Shown here piece by piece: positions 58,350-64,000 of a stretch of 64,000 nucleotides of DNA. The stretch spans positions 1-64,000 of the forward strand of contig NZ_JBQDYF010000004.1 of the NCBI RefSeq assembly GCF_052044135.1, in the 5' to 3' direction. The position numbers and the translations under genes are program-made. A model generated the notes under the pieces. The model ran no database searches, was not told the origin of the DNA, and saw only the letters and a program-made list of their open reading frames with translations. This stretch comes from Salinisphaera sp052044135 (GTDB taxonomy: Bacteria > Pseudomonadota > Gammaproteobacteria > Nevskiales > Salinisphaeraceae). How positions within the stretch are numbered: position 1 is the stretch's first letter; each line of letters opens with the position of its first letter.

Positions 58350-58793
58350 ATTAGCCCCTGCGTTCTGATATCGACCGCTTTGGCAGTAACATCTCCGAAT
58401 AGCCGGTTATCGCCGTATTGTTGTTACGGCTCACGATCTGCAGGCGGGCGTCATTCTCGACGCCTCTGATATCAAGGGCTGGAGAAGTCAGCCAACACGC
58501 AAGGCGACGGCGGCGCCTTCGCACATGAACGCAAGGTGGCCATTGGCCATGCCTTGCGCGCTCCGGTGAGTTCCGGCAATCCTCAAGTCTCAGCCACTCG
58601 ATTCGCGCGTGTGCACGCGGGGCAGATTGTGCCGGTCAAGGTGCGTGCCGACGCCGTACAGATCAAGGCGACCGCAGACCGGACTACAGGATCGCTGCCT
58701 AGGCCATTCGATTCTCGTCAAAAGCCGGTATTCCGGGCATCCGCTCGTGCCCAGATGACCGTTCACGGCGTCATAGACGACCTTTCGGGTTGA
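58350..58793 (+). pseudogene. Decayed second flgA
   Basis: Pieces of FlgA appear in order but in changing frames: VVTAHDLQAGVILDASDIKG (about 58420-58480; compare VAAHDLPAGTPLTKSDLK in flgA), then IGHALRAPVSSGNP (about 58542-58585), VHAGQIVPVKVRADAVQIKA, then GHSILVKSRYSG in another frame (about 58697), and MTVHGVIDDLSG with a stop at 58793. At least three frame changes are needed to join them. The 5' limit is uncertain. It follows the PilZ gene and is about 1.7 kb downstream of the intact flgA. Confidence 0.8.
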
Positions 58794-58816
58794 GTGGCCG
58801 GCGGCGGGTAGGCGCC

Positions 58817-59461
58817 CTAGCCTTCCATAAGGATTGCCATCGCCTCATTGCGCATCAACCCGGCGATATGGCGTTCGATATTGAACGACAGGAGCACGAT
58901 CGCGGCCGCGTTGAAAGCTTTGTCCACGGCATAGAGCAGCTGGCTGATGCGCGCCAGAGATTCCGTCATAGCCGGGGCCAGCGCTCCCGACCGGTTGGTA
59001 TTCATTGATGCGCTTGCCCGCTCGAGCATCGCATCGACGTGCATGGCCATGGCGTTATCGCGGCTTAGACGAAGCATGCCGTTGAAAGCCACTGGATTAG
59101 CCGGCCATGAGGCGGGCAGGTGTTCTGCACATACAGTGGCCATCGTGGCCACGGCCTGCTCGTATGCGTCCTGTGTCGCTATAGCGTAATAGTCGTTTAG
59201 GAGCGCTCGGTCCTGAGCGATGTCATACACGGCGTCAATGGCCTGTTGGTCAGTTCGCCATCCCCGCAGAACCGATTTCGCCAGCATCTGACAATCAAGA
59301 TATCGAGCTGTGGGCAGCAAATATCGTTCGGTATCGAATGCATAGCATGGACTGCAAATACATCGATCATCGGCATACGCTAAGCGATGATGTGTGCTCA
59401 CCAGATCGCCAAGGCTCTCCTGCTGCACACACGTACTTACTCTCTCTGGTCCCCCCTTCAC
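58817..59461 (-). CDS. Unknown protein
   Basis: A 214-residue frame of no known family. The second half is helical and Ala/Met-rich (DNAMAMHVDAMLERASASMN near 132, then LLYAVDKAFNAAAIVLLSFN near 175) and ends GLMRNEAMAILMEG. The first 40 residues, with several Cys and His, look less like coding sequence, so the true start may lie downstream, for instance at a later Met. Base composition appears lower in GC than the metabolic genes. It faces the flgA pseudogene. Confidence 0.45.
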   Translation of the reverse strand: MKGGPERVSTCVQQESLGDLVSTHHRLAYADDRCICSPCYAFDTERYLLPTARYLDCQMLAKSVLRGWRTDQQAIDAVYDIAQDRALLNDYYAIATQDAYEQAVATMATVCAEHLPASWPANPVAFNGMLRLSRDNAMAMHVDAMLERASASMNTNRSGALAPAMTESLARISQLLYAVDKAFNAAAIVLLSFNIERHIAGLMRNEAMAILMEG

Positions 59462-60800
59462 TAAACGCCCTCCACGTTAGTAATCACGCTTTCGACAATC
59501 CTCGCTCGTCGATCGCTGCCAATGTGCGATGGATGTCGAATTCGCAGTTGCATGCTGGGAAAGCGACTGCCAAATCCTAGTTCAGCTTAATTCGATGTGA
59601 CGTAAAACGTCAATTACTAATGTCGCTTCGATTCATAAGACTACATATTGGAAGTCTGTCGTATTGCTTCGCCGTAAATATCTCGGCATCCTCTGTCCGC
59701 GAGGTGACGTTTTGCGGCACCTCGGCAGCACGCGGGGTATAAAATCCCACAGAATTATTACATTCGGGTTGCATCTCGGGACTCCGGGTATCCGGACTGT
59801 GAATCCCGGGTTCTCGGCGCCGATCCGACCCTCGGTAAATGAGATTACGCGCTGTTGTCGGCGGCTTTCGATTTGGTTCAGGTCGCGCTTTCTATTCTCA
59901 ATGTTGGTGCGTTGATCGTGGTCGTTCTGTTGGCGATCAAGTCCGCGCGCGCGAGCTCGCTGGATGCCTGGCGCCCCTATTGATAGCGCTCGCCTATGGT
60001 GTGGTGCGCTTTCTCAATGAGAGCCCGCGCCTGCGACCATGGAATGCCGGCCAGGACTGACTCGGGGCTGATCTGATGGATTCGACCGATCAGGCTTTCG
60101 ACGGGGAGCGGCGGTCATCCGATTTCGCGCTCGATGCGTAGGTGGGTGGTGTATTTGACGCCACGGTCTCGCTGCGTGTGCTGTTCTACCACGAAATCCA
60201 GCGCATGCAGTCCGAACGGGCGGGCTCGCTGCCATCGGACGGTGACCGTCGGGTCTATGATCCCGGCTGTTCGGCGGCGACCACGCGGGCGGCCTTGGTC
60301 GGCCAGGCCGGGTGTCCGCCCGGCGTGTGTTTCGTGGCCATCGACAATGGCCCGGACATGCATCGACCGGGTGCGACAGACGATCGCAGCGCGCGTTGCG
60401 GGTGAACTCGGTGGGCGCTCGTGCGCCGGATCGCCGTTGTGCTGCAGCCGGGTGGCGTGCTGTTTCTTGCCGGGAAAATTCCCGCGCGCGATTCGTTGTG
60501 GGATGGGCTGTATATCGAGTGCCATGACGACTGCAAGCGCAAACACGACTGTTCCGACGCCCACGTACGTGCCACAGGCGTGAGGGGCTGGACCAGGGGC
60601 CGGTGTCGTATCGTAGTGACGAAAATCACGCGTTGCGGCACCATTGCAGATTGACCGGCGTGGATTCATTCTTCAACTAGTAAAACTTTGAGTCGCTGGT
60701 CGCGGTCAAAGGCGCTCCGGGCCGGGATTGATATCGCGGGCCCCTGATCCCGTTGCAGCGTCGACGCGCGACGGCACCCGATGGAGGATGTGAGACACGG
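59462..60800. other. Gene-poor stretch before the two-component genes
   Basis: About 1.3 kb without a recognisable gene. The part 59560-59800 is AT-rich. Around 59843-59990 one plus frame gives a small hydrophobic peptide (VALSILNVGALIVVVLLAIK, ending in DAWRPY), but a stop lies directly before it and no start or ribosome binding site fits. Between 60115 and 60669 frames are open on both strands without a family match. It looks like decayed or transferred sequence. Confidence 0.45.
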
Positions 60801-61478
60801 ATGCGCGTATTGATCGTCGAAGACGACCCCACGCTCGCCGCCAATCTGGGCGAGTATCTCGAAGAACAGGGCGATGAGCCCGATTACGCCAGCGATGGGC
60901 GGATCGGCTTGCAGCTGTGCACGACCGAAGCGTACGACGCGTTGATTCTCGATCTGCGTCTGCCGCGCCTGGATGGCATTTCCCTGTGCCGGCGGCTGCG
61001 CGAGGAGCAGGGCATCACGACGCCCATTCTGATGCTCACCGCGCGCGACACGGTCGAGGACCGCATCGAGGGTTTCGAGGCCGGGACCGATGATTACCTG
61101 GTCAAGCCGTTCTCGCTGCGCGAGATGTACCTGCGGCTGTGCGCGATCGTGCGGCGTCACCGGCCGGTCGGCGCCGGGCCGCTGGCGGTGGGCGCGCTCA
61201 GCCTGGACGCGAACAGTCATGTGGTGCGCTACCGCGATCAGCCGATCGATCTCACGCCCATTGGTTTCGCCATGCTGGAGATGCTCATGCGCGCCTCGCC
61301 CGGACTGGTTTCGCGCGCCGATTTCGAAGCCGAGATCTGGAACGGCGAGCCGCCCGAGTCGGATGCCGCCCTGCGCGGCCATGTGCATCGGTTGCGCGAG
61401 TTGCTTGAAGCCGCTGCCGAACAGCCGGTGATCCACACCGTGCATGGCGTCGGCTACCGTCTTCTCGAAACCACGTGA
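60801..61478 (+). CDS. OmpR/PhoB-type response regulator
   Basis: A 225-residue two-domain regulator. The receiver has the acidic pocket EDD (7-9), phospho-acceptor Asp51 in LILDLRLPRLDG, Thr in MLTARD near 81, and Lys101 in DDYLVKPFS. The OmpR-type winged helix follows (LTPIGFAMLEMLMRASPGLV near 150 and VHTVHGVGYRLLE-like ending). It binds DNA when phosphorylated by the kinase encoded next. ATG 60801 is chosen because the protein then opens MRVLIVEDD. The stop overlaps the kinase GTG (GTGA). Confidence 0.92.
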   Translation: MRVLIVEDDPTLAANLGEYLEEQGDEPDYASDGRIGLQLCTTEAYDALILDLRLPRLDGISLCRRLREEQGITTPILMLTARDTVEDRIEGFEAGTDDYLVKPFSLREMYLRLCAIVRRHRPVGAGPLAVGALSLDANSHVVRYRDQPIDLTPIGFAMLEMLMRASPGLVSRADFEAEIWNGEPPESDAALRGHVHRLRELLEAAAEQPVIHTVHGVGYRLLETT

Positions 61479-62803
61479 TTCGCCGCTGGCGCCGGACCCT
61501 GTCCGCGGCGCCCGGGCTTCGTACGCGGGTACTGATCGGCATGTTGTCGATCGCATTCGCCGCCTGTATCGGCTTTGCGCTCGCGATCTATGCCTTCGTC
61601 GGCATTCTTCAGGACGAACTGCAGTTCGATACCCTCGACCGGGAGCTGGCCAGCCTTGTCCTGGACTACAAGCACGGCGTGCCCATCAGCGGCCGGCGCG
61701 GCCAGACCGGCTGGGTTTATGTCAGCCATGCGCCGGCGCACGACCCGACCTTGCCACCGGTGCTTCGGCACATGGGCAATAATCAGTATGCCGTGGTGAG
61801 TTATCACGACCGCCAGTACTACACGGCGCGCCGTGACGTGGGCGATACGTCCATCTACATGATGGTCAAGGTGCAGGATGTAAAGGAGTTCGAGGAGCGG
61901 CTGGCGACGCTGGGCTGGGCCACGCTGAGTGTGGTCATCGTGCTCGCCCTGCTGATCGGCATCGGCTTTTCTTATCTGATCCTGCGCCCCGTGCGCCGAC
62001 TGGCCGAACGCTTGTCGACGTATCAGCCGGGGTTGTCGAACCCCCCGATCGCGGCCGACTACGGCGATCGCGACATGCGCGACATCGCCGAAAGTTTCGA
62101 CGAACTGATCGGGCGTTTCGATGCGGCGATCGCACGTGAGAAGGCGTTCACCGAGGATGCCAGTCACGAACTGCGCACCCCGCTGGCGGTCGCGCTCAAT
62201 GCCAGCGAGCTGCTGGGCGACATGCCGGAACTCGACGAGCGCGCGCGCAATCGGGTCGAGCGGGTGCGGCATGCCTGCGAGCGCATGCAGCGACTGGTCA
62301 CCGCGCTGCTGTTTCTCGCGCGCGATCATCCGCGCGAGAACGAAACGCTCAGCGATGCCGCGGTGGTGCTGGACGATGTACTGGTCTATCAGCGTGACGC
62401 CATGGCCGCACATCGGATCGAACTGTCGGTGGTGGCGCGTTCGACCCCGCTTTCGCTGCCCGAGGGCGTGATCTACAGCGTGTTGCACAATCTGATCGAC
62501 AATGCCGTGCGGCATACCGAGGACGGGTGGCTGACGGTCGAAGTCACGCCCGAGCGTATCTGCGTTACCGACACCGGCTGCGGCCTGCCCGCGGGCGCGC
62601 TCACCCATATCTTCGAGCGCCAGTACCGCACGGCCGACAGCCCCGGCCTGGGCATCGGGCTTTATCTGGTATCACGGATCTGCGACCGCCAGGGCTGGTC
62701 GATTCATGCCGCCAGCGAACTGGGCGTGGGCACGCGGATCGAGATCCTGCTCGATTCCAGGGTGGCTCCCCGTGCGCAGACCGAGGTGTTGCCGGGCCGC
62801 TGA
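61475..62803 (+). CDS. Sensor histidine kinase
   Basis: A 442-residue membrane sensor. Two membrane helices (about 20-44 and 150-172) flank a periplasmic domain of about 105 residues. A HAMP-like linker leads to the H-box FTEDASHELRTPLAVALNAS, with the phospho-accepting His near 231. The ATPase has the N-box HNLIDNAVRHTEDG near 332, G1 VTDTGCGLPAG near 366, and G2 GLGIGLYLV near 392. The GTG start overlaps the regulator stop, so the pair is coupled. The signal is unknown. Confidence 0.92.
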   Translation: MIRRWRRTLSAAPGLRTRVLIGMLSIAFAACIGFALAIYAFVGILQDELQFDTLDRELASLVLDYKHGVPISGRRGQTGWVYVSHAPAHDPTLPPVLRHMGNNQYAVVSYHDRQYYTARRDVGDTSIYMMVKVQDVKEFEERLATLGWATLSVVIVLALLIGIGFSYLILRPVRRLAERLSTYQPGLSNPPIAADYGDRDMRDIAESFDELIGRFDAAIAREKAFTEDASHELRTPLAVALNASELLGDMPELDERARNRVERVRHACERMQRLVTALLFLARDHPRENETLSDAAVVLDDVLVYQRDAMAAHRIELSVVARSTPLSLPEGVIYSVLHNLIDNAVRHTEDGWLTVEVTPERICVTDTGCGLPAGALTHIFERQYRTADSPGLGIGLYLVSRICDRQGWSIHAASELGVGTRIEILLDSRVAPRAQTEVLPGR

Positions 62804-62834
62804 TGGTGCCGGAGCGCAAGTGGTGTGCAGGCGC

Positions 62835-62875
62835 GATCCGTCGGATGACGCTTGCGACTAATCCGACCCGCAGGG
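62835..62875. repeat. 41-bp REP-like palindrome, copy 1
   Basis: GATCCGTCGGAT-N-ACGC at the start and ATCCGACCCGCAGGG at the end are shared with the copy at 62970-63010. TCGGAT and ATCCGA form the stem. Sequences of this kind (a TCGGATTA/TAATCCGA palindrome beside CCCGCAGG) are common between genes in gammaproteobacteria. Confidence 0.75.
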
Positions 62876-62969
62876 AGCCGCCGGCCTCAGTAGGTCGACT
62901 TGGGCCGTCAGCCGACAGTTCGGCGGTACGTCGCCTGAAACCGCGGCTTTCCCGTCGTGGCTCGGGGCC

Positions 62970-63010
62970 GATCCGTCGGATTACGCCTTCGGCTGATCCG
63001 ACCCGCAGGG
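62970..63010. repeat. 41-bp REP-like palindrome, copy 2
   Basis: Second copy, same length and orientation as 62835-62875. Its arms TCGGATTA and TGATCCGA pair at seven of eight positions around CGCCTTCGGC. Confidence 0.75.
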
Positions 63011-63126
63011 GCCTATAGGGGCACAGGGGGGGCTGCCGGCTTCGCGGCCGCAGGCCGACAGGCTGGCATGCCGCTCGAAGCCGGGGTCCTGCCGTCGCGG
63101 GTGGGTCTGATTCAGGCTACGCTGGT

Positions 63127-64000
63127 CTACAGGCCCATTTTTTCCCGTGTCTGGTAGTACCAGGAGCCCAGAACCGACAGCGGAACGCGGAACAGGCGCC
63201 CGCCGGGGAACGGATAATTGCGCAATGCGGCAAAGGCATCGAAGCGCTCGCGTTCGCCGGCGATCGCTTCGGCCAGCAGTCGGCCGGCCAGATGGGTGGT
63301 GGTCACGCCGTGGCCGGAGTAGCCGTGGCTGAAGTAGACGTTGTTTTCCAGTTCCCCCATGTGCGGGATGCGCGTGAGCGTGAGCGCGAAATTGCCGGAC
63401 CACGCATAGTCGATGCGCACGTCGGACAACTCGGGGAAGGTCCGCGCGAGATGCGGGCGCAGCTTGGCCTCGATGTCCGCCGGGGTGGTGCCACCGTAGA
63501 CCGTGCCGCCGCCGAACAGCAGCCGGTGGTCGGCGCTCATGCGGTAGTAGTCGAGCATGTAGTTGCAGTCTTCGACGCAACTCCCGGCCGGCATCAGGCG
63601 ATGGGCGGTTTCGGCGCCCAGGGGCTCCGTGGCCATGACCTGCGTGGCCACCGGCATCACCCGGTCGCGCAGTCGCGGCACGGCCTTGCCCAGATAGGCA
63701 TTGCCGCAGACCACCACCGTGTCGGCGCGCACCTGGCCGCCGGGGGTGTGTACCGTCGGTTTCGTGCCGGACTGCACCCGGGTGACCGGCGAGCGTTCGT
63801 AGATGACGCCACCGAGGGATTCCAGAGCGGCGGCTTCGCCGAGGGCGAGATTCAGCGGATGCAGGTGGCCGCCGCGCTTGTCGAGCAGGCCGCCGATGTA
63901 GCGATCGGTGTTGCTGTGCTCGCGAATGCTGCGTTCGTCGAGCATCTGCAATTCGTCGTGGCCGTGGGATTGCCAGCTCGCCACCCGGGTCTTGAGTTCG
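63127..64000 (-). CDS. FAD-dependent oxidoreductase, PuuB-like (partial)
   Basis: The 3' 291 codons of a DAO-family flavoenzyme; the 5' part, with the Rossmann FAD motif, lies beyond the window. Visible marks are ALESLGGVIYERSPVTRVQS, VVVCGNAYLGKAVPRLRDRV, MLDYYRMSADHRLLFGGGTV, and the late GYSGHGVTTTHLAGRLLAEA, which contacts FAD. The ending LSVLGSWYYQTREKMGL is like that of gamma-glutamylputrescine oxidases (PuuB/PauB), which act in putrescine breakdown. The substrate is inferred from that likeness. Confidence 0.82.
   Translation of the reverse strand, partial: ELKTRVASWQSHGHDELQMLDERSIREHSNTDRYIGGLLDKRGGHLHPLNLALGEAAALESLGGVIYERSPVTRVQSGTKPTVHTPGGQVRADTVVVCGNAYLGKAVPRLRDRVMPVATQVMATEPLGAETAHRLMPAGSCVEDCNYMLDYYRMSADHRLLFGGGTVYGGTTPADIEAKLRPHLARTFPELSDVRIDYAWSGNFALTLTRIPHMGELENNVYFSHGYSGHGVTTTHLAGRLLAEAIAGERERFDAFAALRNYPFPGGRLFRVPLSVLGSWYYQTREKMGL

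Larger units (their letters stand above)
62804..63126. other. Intergenic region with palindromic repeats
   Basis: 323 bp between the kinase gene and the convergent oxidoreductase gene. It holds two copies of a 41-bp palindromic repeat (listed separately) and no open frame of note. It may serve as a terminator zone for both genes. Confidence 0.6.

Noticed and set aside
59839..60060. Small hydrophobic peptide as a gene
   Set aside because: The hydrophobic reading has a stop directly before it and no start codon with a ribosome binding site; the annotated-length frame is a different one without membrane character.
60115..60669. Minus-strand 184-residue frame
   Set aside because: Frames on both strands are open here and neither shows a motif or a ribosome binding site. 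I left it as unassigned sequence.
61454..62608. 384-residue minus-strand frame opposite the sensor kinase
   Set aside because: The plus strand encodes a kinase with all motifs; the minus frame has no domain and shadow-like composition.
1..64000. CRISPR array, tRNA, rRNA or riboswitch
   Set aside because: No regularly spaced repeats, cloverleaf-like segments or rRNA stretches were noticed by eye. A tRNAscan or Rfam search was not possible here.

Overview
The window looks like a high-GC gammaproteobacterial chromosome. The gene content (high-molecular-weight FabG, FadE with accessory hydrolases, DUF3429, MotA/MotB of the MotC/MotD type) makes me think of Salinisphaera or a relative; that placement is inference from memory and was not tested. 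The centre (about 16.8-58.8 kb) is a near-complete flagellar locus between ordinary metabolic genes. No rRNA, tRNA or CRISPR array was seen.

0-16.6 kb: an IS1380-type transposase remnant, a YieH-like phosphatase, a GbsR/MarR regulator, a DUF445 membrane protein and a probable Abi-alpha/DUF4393 protein come first. A lipid block follows: an acyl-CoA synthetase, a TetR regulator and a translationally coupled run of fadE, a serine esterase, an alpha/beta hydrolase and an acyl-CoA-binding protein, then a two-domain FabG with a clear terminator. After that come a second hydrolase, DUF3429, hemD and two small membrane coiled-coil proteins. An 81-bp hairpin-rich repeat occurs at both 0.2 kb and 16.7 kb.

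16.8-58.8 kb, flagellum: (a) fliD-fliS-flgM-tPilZ-flgN-rlpA, with an HU pseudogene and a PilZ gene further on, read on the minus strand behind fliC; fliC and fliD each have a FliA-like promoter. (b) fliL-fliO-fliP (minus) diverges from fliQ-fliR-flhB (plus). (c) Two unknown plus-strand genes. (d) A continuous overlapping minus operon runs fliE-F-G-K-M-N-fliQ(second copy)-flhA-fliA-motA-motB-orf-fliH-I-J. (e) Diverging from fliE, the plus operon runs flgB-C-D-E-F-G-H-I-J-K-L, then a 1162-residue sulfotransferase/glycosyltransferase fusion, then flgA. (f) A PilZ gene and a decayed second flgA end the block. The two divergent control regions (fliL/fliQ and fliE/flgB) share one strongly conserved motif.

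The flagellar system is unusual in several ways. FliA is about 50 residues short and appears to lack sigma region 3. FliM has no N-terminal CheY-binding peptide. FlhB has NPSQ where NPTH is usual. There are two FliQ proteins. No flhF/flhG, chemotaxis genes, fleQ or flhDC are present in the window. The sulfotransferase/glycosyltransferase fusion sits where flagellin-modification genes often lie.

58.8-64 kb: an unknown minus-strand gene, about 1.3 kb of sequence without recognisable genes, an OmpR-type two-component pair, a pair of 41-bp palindromic repeats, and a gene for a PuuB-like FAD oxidoreductase cut by the window end.
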